Below are positions 23,172-36,850 of a DNA stretch of 64,000 nt, piece after piece. The stretch is from Diploscapter coronatus (Eukaryota; Nematoda; Chromadorea; Rhabditida; Rhabditidae). Both the position numbers and the translations under genes were made by a program. The notes beneath the pieces are model-generated. The model saw only the letters and a program-made list of their open reading frames with translations, was not told the DNA's origin and ran no database searches. The first letter of the stretch is position 1. Every line of letters starts with the position of its first letter. The DNA lies in assembly GCA_964036155.1 (NCBI GenBank), contig OZ038422.1, positions 61,713,201 through 61,777,200 on the forward strand, read 5' to 3'.

Positions 23172-26100
23172 TCAGACAAACTTTTTGGTTCCATAATTTC
23201 TCAAATCCACCGACCCACCAAGCTCACATTCGACCCCGGACTCTCTGAAAAAAATCGATAAATATTTTTTATCTAACGCCGTTTTTCATCAATGCGCTAT
23301 AAAAATCTACCTCAAAAAGTCGACCAAATCGCGTTCCTCTTCATAAGCCAGCATGTTGGCGAGCTCTTTGATTTGGAAGGTTGGTCGATATCTGAAAATC
23401 GATACCTTATTTCTTCCGACGTTATTAATGGAGATTACGCTTTAAATATCACACTGAGCGCCTTTTTCCTTGCCCGCTCCACGAAGAGATCCATTATGAA
23501 GGGACACATTTTGGGGGCGTTCTGGAAAAAATCGATTTTTAAATAATAAGAAAAATTAGACTTTTAAATAAATACAAAATAAACTGATTCTAAAAAAGAA
23601 GATACCATTTTTTCTTATGAAAAATGAGATATGATTTAAAAGTAAAGGATAACATTTTCGAACCTTAAACAATTTGAAGAATTTTCCGTATTCACCCAAA
23701 GCCTCTGCCCGTCTAACGCTCATCGCGAATTTCACGCATTCGTCCTCTTTCAGGGCCGGGGTGAGTTCTAAAATTTTTAAACTAGAAAAATAGAATAATT
23801 TTGATTTTATTTTTTTACACTTGAAACTGGAACTTTTAATCAAGAAAGTATATTTTATAAGAAAAAATGAAAAATTACCCCTGAGCAGCGAAGCAATGTC
23901 AATCTGATTTTCGACGGCAATGTAGTAGAGCAATCTGTAGGCCAGAAACTCGGCTCTGTTTGGACAATCAGAAACTTCCCGGTAAAGAAGACGGAGTTGA
24001 CTTTGGCACTGAAATAGTCTCTCAAATTTTTACTATCAATTACCTTTTTATTACAAGTTATTTCTTTATCTATATTTTTACCTTTATTTTTATTTTCAGT
24101 TGATTTAATTTTAAATTTAATTCTTTCTTATTTTAATGTTTACCTACCTGATTGAACTCTTCCCGATCCTTATTCTCCAAGGAAATTCTTGCGTTGATTT
24201 CATAAACCTGGACGGTGAATTTGTCGCGAATCCTCTGGACTGTCAGGTCTTGTCTGGAAAAAGTAGAAAAATAAAATCATAAAATTGAATTTTTAAAGTT
24301 ATCTAAGGATAATTTTCATACCTTATCGACCTAAGCTGATCTGACAAATATCGATACTCCGCCCTTTGTCGATATTTGTCTTTCACGTTGTCCAGCGCCT
24401 TTTCGAGAATTTCCAGAGGCCGCACCTGGCTAGGGTCGGGAGCCTAAAGGTTAAATTTTTGAAAATTTTAAATCAGAAATAAAATGGAATTTAGAAAGAA
24501 AAATATTTGACTTTAAAAGTTTGATAAAAAGCCCTCTGAACTCTGAGGTGTCAAATTAAATTATTCCACCTACCGTAGTCAATCTGAAGTAGCTCTTTTC
24601 GATGTTCGTACTCGTTCCTCGAATCACCCTCATAGACCGGATCTGAATTTTAGAAATTAAAAATAATCAAAAAGTGGAAACTAATAAAATTTAAGATAAA
24701 AAGATGAACTTTAAAGAAATTATTAAAAATAAAGTTTAAAAATAAAACCTGAGAATGCGTCCTCGGGGGATGAGCCACGGCGCGTTGTCCGTCATTCGCG
24801 AAGCGTCGCGCCCTTTCCAGCTGGAATATTTTTAAAATAAGATAAAAATATTAAATTTAAAAAAATAGAATTTATTCGCGTGAAAGATAAGTTTAGAAAA
24901 TATTTTTTTTATAAAAAAAAAAACGATTAAAAATACCTTCCGACTATCATTTTCTTCTACCTTCCAAGTCGGGGCCTTCTTGACGATGCTGGTGATTTGT
25001 TGCTTTTGCTTTTGCGCCGCCTGTTTTTCCGTCTTCTTTTGAGCCTTCTTTCCCTTGGTCTTCTTTTTGTTCTGAAAGAACAATTTAAATGTTATTCTTT
25101 ATGGAAGCCACAAGTTCATGTAATTTCAAAAATAGCGTGTCCCCTTTACTAACTTCAATGTTATTTAGTTATCCCGACCAAAAATAAAGTATGAAAAGAG
25201 ATAAGATATATTGCATCCCTTCTTTTCAATAGAAACTTGAGTGATCAAATTTTTACCGAATCATTTTCCGAACTATTCGAAGACCTCGAAGACGATGACT
25301 GCGTTCGAGTTCTCTGAGGTCGCTTGCTCGGGGGCTGGAATTTCACTTGTTTTTTTTTTCTAAGAAATGAACAAAAAATAAAACCTGATATCTGAAACCG
25401 GCTCGGGAAAACTCGTCATCCCCCTCTTTATTCCCGTTGTACTCCCCAGAATCTCTTCTGAATAAGAGAAATTATAAAAAAAAAAAAAAAAAAAATTCCT
25501 AAAAATTAAAAAAAAAAAAACAAACAAACAAAACAAAACAAACAAACAAAAAAATCTACCTCGAATTATCATTTTTCCAATTTCCTCGGTTCTTGCCCTT
25601 CTTGTTCGAAGATTCCGGAGCACTTCGGGATTTCTGCGGACTGGCATTGAAGCCTAAAGTCATAATCGTAGTCTCAGATACTTCTAAGTCTGGCCTAAGT
25701 TTTTCAGTCTAACGTATGTTCTCCCTAAGTCTAATCCTAGGGTAAAATATTTATGAAAATAGTACCTGCGAGTTTGGCAGCGGGAGTCCACTGGAATGAG
25801 GGGAGTTCGTAGTTTTTCTCGTGGGGAAGGGGCTCTTTGTCCCAATCGACCACGTTAACGGAACCTGGAATTTTTTTCATCATGTTTTTTACTCTTCATA
25901 CTTATTTCAGAGAATAATTTTCATAAAATTTGAAATAATTTACCAGCTTCAATCAGAGGTTTGAGTCGAGCAGCCATATATTGTTGCACCTTCTTCTTCT
26001 CTTCGTCCGTATTCGCAGCCATGTAGGCTCTTTGCGTGTACCGACTGAAAACATTTTCTAGTCTTGAGATAAAAATTTGAACAAAAATACTTCAAACTGT

Positions 26101-27804
26101 CCGGAGTTTGCTGTTGCAAATTATGGAAATTTCCTAAAATATTAAAATCTCTTATTTTTGAAAAAAAAAAAGCTCTGACCTCTAGCCGGGGTAAAATTCG
26201 ACCCGCCGGATGTAAAACCGCCTCGCTGACCCTGGCCAATCGCGAATGGAGTGAACTTACCGGTTGCTTGACCCTCTGGAAAAAGATAGTAAGATAAAAG
26301 TTTCGGCATAAAATTTGGTGGTCACCCACAAAATGTTTGAATTTTATGAAAAATAATCAAACTTTTTAACTTATAAAAATGTAAGAGAAATTTAATAACA
26401 AATCTAAAAATAGGCTATTTTTTTTTTTAAATAATGAAGATTTTTATCTTTAACTTTTTTCTTTTTAAATTATTGGATTTAAAAAAATTTCTCACGACTC
26501 TGCTGTGCTCCCCCAGCGACGAATCCCCTGCCTCTGCCGCGATTCGCCTGCCAATTTCCTCCTCGATTCGCGCCTCGGAACTGCTGCGGCCCGCCTCGTG
26601 CAGCCATGTAGGAGAATCCGCCCTGTTGAGGAGGGATAAAACCACCGGCCATCGGCATGCCCGCTGAAACAAAAATGTTTTAATTTTTCATAAAGGAGGT
26701 GCCTCCAATAAATTTCATTTCAGAATACAAGATCTCGTATTTTGTATCTATGAAGTTTCATTGAAGTCACAGAAAATAAACTATGGAAAACCGTTCATTG
26801 ATCTTGATTTTTTAGAAGAAGAAAAAAGCTATTCAATAAGAATACATTTTGAGATTTCTGTAGAAGATTCAGAAAATTATTTTTGGAAAATCATGATCAT
26901 ATATATTTCTTTCTAAACCCTTTTACATCTAGACATAGGACTTGTGTTTCAAGAAAAAGGGGATCTTCTACTATTCTTTAAAGAGAAAGCGTTCCGATTG
27001 GAAATTTTGAAAAGTCCAAAAGTATAAAATAAACAAATTACGATAAGCGCCCTGGAAAGCTGGGTTGGGGAATCCTCCGGATCCGAAGCCGACCGCGCCT
27101 AAATTCGCAATCCATGGATATTGCTGCTGCATCTGAGTCTGCACCTGGTCAGGTGGCTTTGAAGCGTTTACCTGGAAAAAATGGTTCATCAAATCCTCGA
27201 AGTTCAAACAAACTAAAACCATTCTTTTACATCCTAAAATTTTCCACCCGTTGATGAGAGAGAAAAGCTCAGAAATGGACTCTATCAAAGATAATAATAT
27301 TTTGATTGAAAAGCTACAGGAACCGAATATTTTTTCGTAGAACAAATATCACATTTTAGAGAATCGATTTCATTAGAAGAATCAAATTTTCGGAGATCGT
27401 TTTCTTCAAGAATAACGATCATGAAATTATAAACTGATAAATTCGACCTTCTGCAGTCCCTCCTGTGCTTTGCGCCAAGCGTCGTTCTGACTGAACCCCG
27501 GGTTCTGACCTGTCGACCCATTTTCTGCTCCGTTGCCTGACCCCGACGGTCCCGATGGGGGCATCGGTATCAAATTTAGAGCTTCGTCGCTAAAAACTCA
27601 AAAAATAGTAACCCTAGTAGAAAACTGCAAGTTTACACATTTCTTTACATCTTCACCTACTTTCTTTCTTGGCAAAATTATTGATTTTCAAAAGCAGGTG
27701 AAATTTTATGACTTATTTTGTTGATAGATGAGCTTTCGAACAAGTAAAAATAAAATACCTTTAGCAAAAATCAAATTTCAACAAAACTCCGAAACTCACC
27801 CCAT
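23172..27804 (-). CDS. LENG8: LENG8-like SAC3/GANP-family protein
   Basis: A multi-exon gene on the minus strand starts with MG and then [16 protein letters not shown]. The N-terminal half is low complexity: Gln/Pro/Gly-rich ([13 protein letters not shown]), then RGG-type ([12 protein letters not shown]). Next is the segment [20 protein letters not shown], then WDKEPLPHE and a Ser/Lys-rich basic stretch. The C-terminal half is the SAC3/GANP domain: [89 protein letters not shown] and [20 protein letters not shown]. This order is characteristic of LENG8 and of yeast Thp3. The family acts in nuclear mRNA processing, export and retention. A frequent intron of 40-60 nt separates the exons. The protein appears complete. 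Confidence 0.87.
25468..25556. repeat. A-rich/AAAC low-complexity tract in a LENG8 intron
   Basis: Two long poly-A runs are followed by repeated CAAA and CAAAA units. On the gene's own strand this is a poly-T/GTTT tract inside an intron. Length is likely variable and hard to assemble. Confidence 0.85.
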
Positions 27805-28405
27805 TTTACCGAATAGGAAATCCAGCCAATCGACTAAAAAGACGGAAATCGATATTCGCAAGTCCACTTGTCGATTATTGAACACTGAAAATCGAGATAA
27901 TTAGGATGATTCGCGAAATAATCAAGAAAAATGGCAACTTGGCGAAAATAAGGAGAGAAATACGCATTGCACAAAGCAATGCCAAGGTACCGTATACCTT
28001 TCAAAGAAAAGAGAGAAACGAGAAATAAAGAAGCATTCTTCTCGCTTCTTTCAAAAATTAAAGACGGATTTTGAGAATCGTTTTTCAGTTAAGATCTATG
28101 AAATTCGTGCTTCATGCATTTTTCTAGTTTATTGGAAGGCTCATTTCTCCTTTAAAATTGTGTGAACTTTAGCATTGTCTGTAGAAATTCGATAAAATTG
28201 TCTTTCTCTTCGAAAAATCTTCATAAAAATTACATTTGATCACTAAAAACCTAGACAACAAAACGCCTCATTTAGAAAGAAAACGAGATTGGTTTTCTGC
28301 CTTCTTTTATGGTGGTGATGTCGTTTATAAAAGAATTCAATACAAAAAAACACATCTAGAAGATCGAACGATGGGGATGGAAATAGGGGATAAGAGTGAA
28401 ATTGT
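27805..28405. other. Intergenic region between ATP synthase c and LENG8
   Basis: About 600 nt lie between two genes on the minus strand. It should hold the 3' UTR of the ATP synthase gene and the promoter or trans-splice site of LENG8. No further feature is supported. Confidence 0.5.
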
Positions 28406-29410
28406 TTAGAAGGCGAACAAGATCATGAAGCCCATAGCGAGGCAGAAGAGACCCATGGCTTCAGACAGGGCGAATCCCAGAATGGCGTAGGCGAACAGCT
28501 GACCCTTGAGCGAGGGGTTACGGGCGTAGCCGATGACCAAGGCGCCGAACACGTTTCCGATACCTGAAAGTTATTATCTTTAACTTTGTTTATCCTATTT
28601 TATCAGATTCCCCCACGAAATTCCAAACGTTTTGATGTCGAATTTGTAGGTTTTTCTTCGAAAAATATCACAGGAAAAGTACTCGCTCAACTCTCAGAAT
28701 AGAGTACATTTGGGAATATTTCTCTGCAAGTGTCAAAAATAATGCTCGAGTTCGAGCGCTTTTCAAGAATTTTGCTGAAAAGTATCCGGATTTTCAAAAG
28801 AAAAATAGGGTACTTTTCTCAATTTTCTAGAGATAAGTACTGACCAGCTCCAGATCCAGCGACACCGACTGTGGCGGCTCCGGCACCGATGTACTTGGCG
28901 GCAGAGTCAATGTCCTTTCTGAAAATAATACAGCTTTTCAGATTTAAAATCTTGTTTTAATTTTGGTCTCTGGACGACGATTTCAAATATTTTTGCTTCA
29001 GAACTAAGCTTAACCTCGGAATAATTCCTTTAACAGAAGGGTTCAAAATGTGAATGATCTCTAATAGTTTAAATTGTGTTGCTAGCCAAAAATGCATTTT
29101 CTTTATTTTTTACCTGACTGCAGTGGTGCTCAGGCAGCGCACAGCCATCGCCGACTCGGCACGCAATACGGAGGGCACGCGCTGGGCCTGAATTTTTATT
29201 TTCAGCAAAAAATTTAAAATGTTCCAGGAACAAGATTTGATTTGTTATGCTAGGAAGTGATTTTGGAAATTTCCTATGATTGTACAGAGAAATGATTTGG
29301 GGGGAGCAAAATTGAGAATGCTCTCAAGTTCTCAGGTGCGAGTGTTTTGGTCTCCGAAAACGTACGATGATGGAGCGGGTGAGAGGAACGGCGAGACGCT
29401 GGCAGTACAT
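28406..29410 (-). CDS. ATP5MC: Mitochondrial ATP synthase F0 subunit c precursor
   Basis: Four exons on the minus strand encode about 117 residues. The N-terminus ([15 protein letters not shown], then [17 protein letters not shown]) is a basic amphipathic import sequence. The mature part starts near [18 protein letters not shown] and continues with the family-defining helical hairpin: [19 protein letters not shown] as the polar loop and [20 protein letters not shown] for the second helix, with the proton-carrying Glu in ALSEAMG. It ends FMILFAF. The protein forms the rotor ring of mitochondrial ATP synthase. Exon 1 is 45 nt (29366-29410). The gene is divergent from GLTP, with a shared 690-nt upstream region. 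Confidence 0.97.
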
Positions 29411-30097
29411 GATGACTGTAGATATGGGCTGTCGCTGAAGCGGTAGGACTCAAATACCTGCAAATTGGAAATGAGCCCGTTTTTCTTCGAAATTAAAAAA
29501 AAAAAAATCCCGAGAAACTTTCAAATTCGACACGATCAGACCTACGATTTTCAAAATAGAAGTAGAAACTTGATAAATTCGAGAAAAGTTCTACGGAAAA
29601 TAGCTCTCGATTTGAAGAAAAGAAAAATAGAATCTAGAAAACCCGAAATTTTTGAAGAGTCGGGGCGAAATTGTGGGATTTCAACGCATTTCTTGATTGG
29701 GATGAGGCTATAGAGGTTCTAGAAAAGGCCGACGATGATTTTGAAGAAGTGAAAATAGGCGAAACTTGGAAAATCGGGCGAAATTTTGGAAAATCCCAAA
29801 CGTTTTCAACGGGCAGTACGGGCGGCCAAGGCAATGCAGAGGTACGGCGCGGAAAGTTTGCCAAGTGGGCGTGGCTTCGAGAGAAAATTGAGATGAAGAG
29901 AGGCCGAAAGAGAAAAGGGAATTGGCAAACTGCTCGACTGATTCACCCAACCACTTGTCACGAAATATTCATTTTCCGTATTTTTTGGTAAAATAAATTG
30001 TAAACCACATTGTTTTTGTTGCGTCATACGGTTCGAATATCGATTTTTGAAGAGTTGGCTGATTTTTGAGGGTATTTTTGATTTTAAAACTTTTCAG
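29411..30097. promoter_or_regulatory. Shared upstream region of divergent ATP synthase c and GLTP genes
   Basis: The start codons face away from each other across 687 nt. The region is less AT-rich than most intergenic DNA here. It carries a GC-box/KLF-like AGTGGGCGTGGCT at 29864-29876 and a GGCGCGG near 29846. Several overlapping ORFs on both strands (29634-29991) reflect its composition and show no homology. The acceptor TTTTCAG ends exactly before the GLTP ATG. Confidence 0.45.
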
Positions 30098-31458
30098 ATG
30101 GCCCTCCCGGACTCTGAAGTTCCCGATATTCCCGACCCTCCTGGCGAGGAAACCTACTTCGCGAAACCCTCCCACTTGTTCCCGCATCTGGAAGACGGAA
30201 AAATTCCGACAGAACAATTCCTCAGCGCCTGTCAGGGAATCGCGGATTTCGTGGGTTAGTTGGGAGAAATTTCTGAATCAAAAGTTTCTAGCGCAAACTA
30301 ATTTGAAGAAAAACGCTCTAGAAGATTTAAGAAAAAGTTATAGTGTTTTAAAAATCCAAAATTTATTCTAGAATCTAAAAATTCAGAATTTCTCGGCACT
30401 GCCTTCATCCTCGTCAAAAACGACATCCAAGGCAATGTGAACAAAGTCAAAGCGCGATACGAAAAGGACAAACAAGGTTGATCTTTGGAAATTTTGAAGA
30501 GAAGTCTAAGTTTCTAAAATCCAGGTCAAAAATACCTGCAAGACCTGATCGATGCGGATTTGGCTGATCACGGTGGGAAATTCGGAATCGCTACTGAGGG
30601 GCTACTTTGGTTGAAACGGTCATTTTAGAAATTTAGAAAAATTGACATTTTTATGGGCTCTTTCGAAAATCATTTTAAAGAATGAAAACAACCCTATTTT
30701 TCTCGGTACAATTTCTTCTAGCTTGATAAAAAGCCGAAATAATGGAAAGATATTTTGAAACTTGCTCTATGCGATTATTCGAAATCTCATAATTTCTCAA
30801 GATTTCTAAATTTTTAGAAATTACTTTTTCAGGGGTCTCGAATTCATGCTCGAGCTGCTCTCTCGAATGGTGATAGAATATCATTCGAATCCAGACAAAT
30901 CCAAGACGGAAAGCCTTTCCGCTGCGGTCGGACAGGCTTATGATCGGTCTCTGAAGAGACACCACAATTTCGTCGCCAAGAGTGCTTTTAAGGTGATTTC
31001 TAGTGAATTCTTTAAAATATATCAGTTCTAGTCTAGAAAAATTAGATTTTCTTACAATAATAGAAGCGAAACTTAAATTTCTAAAAAAAAAAGTAAAAGA
31101 ACAAATTAAAGAAAACGATTAGAAAGGCTGAAATTTCTTTTTAAAAAATATTCCAGATGCTCTCAATCGCCGTGCCCTACCGTAAGACGATTCTGGAGGC
31201 CGTCGCGCTCGGTCAGAAGGGCAAAGACGACATCTGTATTCGTCACATCGAAGCCCATTTGGAGAACTTCCGGTATTATTTTCGAATGTTTTTAATAAAC
31301 TGAAGCTAAAATAGACCTGAATTAAAATGTTGAGAACTTTTATCAGTTTAAGGTAGTTTTTAAAGTTATTATTGTTAAATAGTTGATTTAATTTCAGAGA
31401 GAATGTCACCGTACTCGTTTCCTACTACATTAGCAAGGGCTTAGAAAGTGTGGCTTGA
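30098..31458 (+). CDS. GLTP: Glycolipid transfer protein (GLTP)
   Basis: Six exons (30098-30254, 30387-30476, 30525-30618, 30833-30992, 31157-31272, 31398-31458) encode 225 residues, close to the usual 209. The sugar-binding set of the GLTP fold is present: Asp, Asn and Lys in VKNDIQGNVNKVK, Trp in GLLWLKRGLEFM, and the downstream His in KRHHNFVAKSAFK. YRKTILEAVALG and the C-terminal VSYYISKGLESVA follow. The protein moves glycosphingolipids between membranes in the cytosol. Translation begins immediately after an acceptor-type TTTTCAG, which supports both the start choice and trans-splicing. Confidence 0.93.
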
Positions 31459-32329
31459 TTTTTCAAAAATTATTAAATTTGAAGATTAGGTATTCTATCT
31501 TTTCTTCATTTAGCTGAGTCTATTTTTCCTAAAATATATTCCATTTCATTTAAAACTCTTAATTCAGGTCATCATTTCCTTAAAGTTGCTATGAAATTTG
31601 TAAATATCACTCTAAAAATCAACATATCAAAATTTTGATTGTCGATTTTTTCCGTTGCCTGATTTTGATCAGTCAAATTTGATCATATCATTTACCTTCT
31701 TTTATAAAATTAGCCATAAATTCGATGATTATTGCTCACTTCAGAGGTAACTACTTTTCAGGCTTGCAAAAATATGTTAATTTTTAGGCTTGAGTTTAAA
31801 AACTATTGAAATTCCCGAAAAAATCTCGTCTTCTATCATGTTCTGTGATTTTAGATCGTCTAATTTATTTTTTAATGTCTAAAAAGCTCGTAAAATTTTA
31901 AAAATTATTCTTTAGCCGGTGAGCTTGCCCTCTATAATTCTATTGTAAAATTAGTTTTATTTTTTCCACTTCCTTCAAAATTTTAGACCTGATTTTTTAC
32001 ATCAATGTTTCATTGAATAAAGAGATACTTAAAAAAGAAACAACTTTCCTTACCAGAAAATTCGGTAGAATTCCGAAGAAAAACTTACATGAAAAAGCAA
32101 CCGTCACCAGCAATACCACCAAGTTTGAAAACAACATTTCACTTCTGATTCCTATGACAGTAAGGGATGAAACTATTTCTTTAGAAAAAAACGATAAAAT
32201 TTGAAATTTCAGAAGAAAAACACGTAAAATAGCTGTCATTGCTCCCAGAGCTTTGTGAAAATTTCTATTCCGTTTCTATTTTCAAAAATTGGAAGGAAAT
32301 TCAGCGGATTCTAAGACAACGACGACGAA
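31459..32329. other. Intergenic region
   Basis: No gene is supported. A minus-strand ORF around 32000-32140 begins with a signal-like MLFSNLVVLLVTVAFS followed by a good donor, but no in-phase downstream exon could be found. Polyadenylation signals for GLTP are expected near its 5' end. Confidence 0.4.
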
Positions 32330-32676
32330 ATGCCGCACCGAATTATCAGCGCGTTCCTTAATAACCCGAAGGTTATTGAATCGGTAAGAATAGGAAATTC
32401 CGAAAACCAACTCTAATATCGTTGTCGGATTGAAGACAACGATTCCAAAGTCTATTATCGGGTTAGAAATTATCTTTAGCTATCCCAATCGCTCCCAATC
32501 AAGACCCTCGCTCGTTTCCTCGTTCGACAGGGAAAAGCCGCCGAGCAGAAATTGGACGAGATGGATTTGGGACAGGTTTAAAAATTGTTGAAAAATAAAA
32601 TAAGAATATTTTTCAGAAGGCTGACCGCTTCAAAAATCTCCTAGAAGAAGAATACAAAAAGGCGCTCAAGAAATGA
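32330..32676 (+). CDS. NCBP2AS2: NCBP2AS2-like small protein
   Basis: Three exons (32330-32383, 32480-32575, 32617-32676) encode a 69-residue protein. It begins MPHRIISAFLNNPKVIE, continues SLSQSLPIKTLARFLVRQ, and ends in a charged helix (KADRFKNLLEEEYKKALK). The order of an N-terminal arginine-containing hydrophobic helix, the S(E/Q)S.PI motif, and a final RF helix agrees with the vertebrate NCBP2AS2 family of small proteins, which have been linked to mitochondria. The match is by eye on a short protein. HOP2 follows on the same strand, with about 450 nt between stop and start, so the two might be co-transcribed. Confidence 0.6.
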
Positions 32677-33128
32677 AGATTTTCGAAAATATCTCTGTAG
32701 AATTTAGACGAGAAGTTTCTTGCTCAATTTTGTGTCGAAGACGGAATTTTCTTCGCACAAGTATTTTAGCGGGTTTTACGTGTGAATATTCTTTCGATTG
32801 AAGAGTAAAAATAAATTTGCTTGAAAGATCACGAGCTTTAGAGGATAAATAAAACTTTTAACTGACCACTTTTTGAACAAAAACGAAAAATGCAAGGGGC
32901 GGAGTAGCGGTCCCTGCTTACATGCCCATCCTTTGGGAACTTCCTCCATTTATCGTGGCTGTGGGGCAAAGAAAAAGAACTGTATTTGCCTCCCGTTTCC
33001 CCTCCCTATTTTTACTCTCTTGACTCTTTTCAAATGTGAAGGCCCGTGTATGGTCATGTATTCGTTAATTTCGCTTTAATTTTCGTTTTTTTCCCGAAAA
33101 TTTCAATTTTTAGAATTCAACTCTTGCC
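32677..33128. other. Gap between NCBP2AS2-like gene and HOP2
   Basis: AATAAA occurs near 32810 and 32848, about 130-170 nt after the upstream stop. A U-rich stretch ends in TTTTTAG at 33113, 15 nt before the HOP2 start. This could be an operon spacer or a separate promoter. Confidence 0.35.
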
Positions 33129-34510
33129 ATGGCGAAGGCTGCGCTGGAACAGAAGGGTAAATATTAAAAGAAGATGAATTCGAAAATGCTGCATAAAAGC
33201 TGAAAATTTCTAATCGCTTTTTTTTTTTTTTTTTAAATCTCAAAAATTTGAAATTTTATATAGCTATGGCCGCCGTGCCCCAGTACCTCATCGACCAGAA
33301 TCGGCCCTACAGTCCTATAGACATCTACAACAATTTGCACCAGGAATTCGGCAAGACGGTAAAAGTGACACATTAAGAGAAATTAAAAAGAATACAAATT
33401 GGAAAATAAAAAATTAGCTGATCGTCAAAGCGCTCGAGGCGGCTGTGACTGCTGGAAAAATCAAGGAGAAAGCCGTCGGCAAACAGAAAATCTACTATGC
33501 CAATCAAGTATCTTTTAATTTGTAAAAATAAAAAAGTAAGATAAAGCAGGAAAAGCTTCTAAAGAGCACTTTTCCCAATAGAAATTACAAAGAAAAAACA
33601 AATAAATGTAGGAGAATGCTTTCTAAGAAGACTTCAAAAACTGAGAAATTTCTTTGAACGCGAGAAAAAGATACTTTAACTAATTTTCAAAAATTAGAAG
33701 AATTAAAGGAAAGGATTTTCCAGGAGAATTTCGAAAATTCCGACGATTCAGCCCTCGGTGAGCACGACGCGAAAATCGGCGAGCTGTCGGAAACCGTCAC
33801 TCATCTCAACAACGAGTACAAGGAACTGGATAAGGGTTAGGATTTAAAAAAAAAATTTTTTTTTATCTTTTTTTACTTTTTCATTTTCAGAACTCAAAAC
33901 CCTGATAGCCGATGAGACGACGGAAAACCTCAAGTTCACCCTGCAGATTATGACGAATCGAGTCAATTTTTAAAAAGTTCAAAAAAATATGCCAACCAGA
34001 ATTTTAGGCTATCTTTTATCATTATTCAAAAATAAATTAGAAAAACTATATACGAAATTTTTCTATCCATTATCGTAGGCTGATTTTCAGGGCAAGACAA
34101 TGGAAGAGCGCTGCGCGACTCTGGAGGCTGGCAGGAATACGGATGTCGAGAGTGAGGGCAAACAATTGACCGTTAAGGTTTTCATTTTTTATTATCTCTT
34201 GAAATTATTTTTTTTCTTGAAAATTACATTTTCCTATTTTCTGAAAAATATTTTTAAAATTCAGGAATCCACCATCAACAAAATCTTGAAAACGAGGAAG
34301 AGACTTGTAAGATTTCTTTAGAACTTTAAATTTATTTTTATTAAAATAAAATTTAAATTTTAGGCCTCTGACATGTTCAACTCGATTCGCGAAAATTCGA
34401 TGCTCACCAAAAAAGCGCTCGTGGTATTTTAAACATTTTTTCAAAGATTATTTATTTATGAAGATTTCCAGGAATCCCTTGGCATTGAAGTCGAGAAAGA
34501 CGAAATTTAA
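33129..34510 (+). CDS. PSMC3IP: Meiotic recombination protein HOP2 (PSMC3IP/TBPIP)
   Basis: Nine exons (33129-33156, 33264-33358, 33418-33507, 33724-33835, about 33891-33958, 34091-34178, 34265-34312, 34364-34421, 34472-34510) encode about 208 residues. The N-terminal winged helix is clear: VPQYLIDQNRPYSPIDIYNN, then LIVKALEAAVTAGKIKEKAV and KQKIYYANQ. A leucine-zipper-like coiled coil follows (ETVTHLNNEYKELDK and on). The C-terminal region (KTRKRLASDMFNSI and ESLGIEVEKDE) matches the conserved RKR...EEVGIETDED end of HOP2. With MND1 it stimulates DMC1/RAD51 strand exchange in meiosis. Exact ends of exon 5 are tentative. C. elegans lacks this gene. Confidence 0.88.
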
Positions 34511-34602
34511 AATCCAAATTCTACCCACTCAAAAATTCTTGTAAAATCACTAGTTTTTCTGTCAAATCTCATAAGAGTTCTAGTTTTAAAAAAAAATTGA
34601 AA

Positions 34603-36302
<1,700 letters not shown>

Positions 36303-36850
36303 CTAAAAATGAAAAATTGGAAAACATGTTAAATAATAGGGCAAGATAGACTAGAGTCGATTCTCTAAGAAAATCTATATAAAACCATAATAAAATGATT
36401 TTTCAAAAATTCGTTTATTTTAAAAAGGGTAAAACAATCGATTACAGTGAAAAACAAGTCATTTTCGAGAAAATAGAATAAAACGACACGTTTTCGCGAG
36501 AAAGATGATTTTTGGAACGAAAAAAATCGGAGGTTTTAAAACTTTAAGAAAACAATACCTTTAAAAATAACTTGCTAAATAAAAGTAAAATAAATAACGA
36601 GCTTTTCTCATGAATTTTAGATCCGAATAAAAATGAAGCTCGCCAGAACCATATATAAATTATTAAAAATCAATCCTGAATGAGCACACAATTATGAGAT
36701 AGTAAAATTAAAACAAAATAAAATTGACTTGAAAAAATTCGAGCCAATTAAAAAATCAAACAACTCCCTATCACAGAATCTAAAACAACAACGATTTTTG
36801 GGTAAAATAATAAAAGAATGAAATCCTTTGGTGAAAAATAAAGATTAAGA
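36303..36850. other. Gap between CCDC47 and GALT
   Basis: About 550 nt of AT-rich sequence lie between two minus-strand genes. It carries the CCDC47 3' UTR and the 5' region of GALT. No other feature was seen. Confidence 0.5.

Noticed and set aside
29634..29991. Overlapping ORFs on both strands in the ATP synthase c/GLTP upstream region
   Set aside because: Open on both strands at once, which reflects base composition; no homology and both flanking gene starts are secure.
31997..32239. Signal-peptide-like minus-strand exon upstream of the NCBP2AS2-like gene
   Set aside because: The donor after VTVAFS is good but every tested acceptor downstream leads quickly to a stop.
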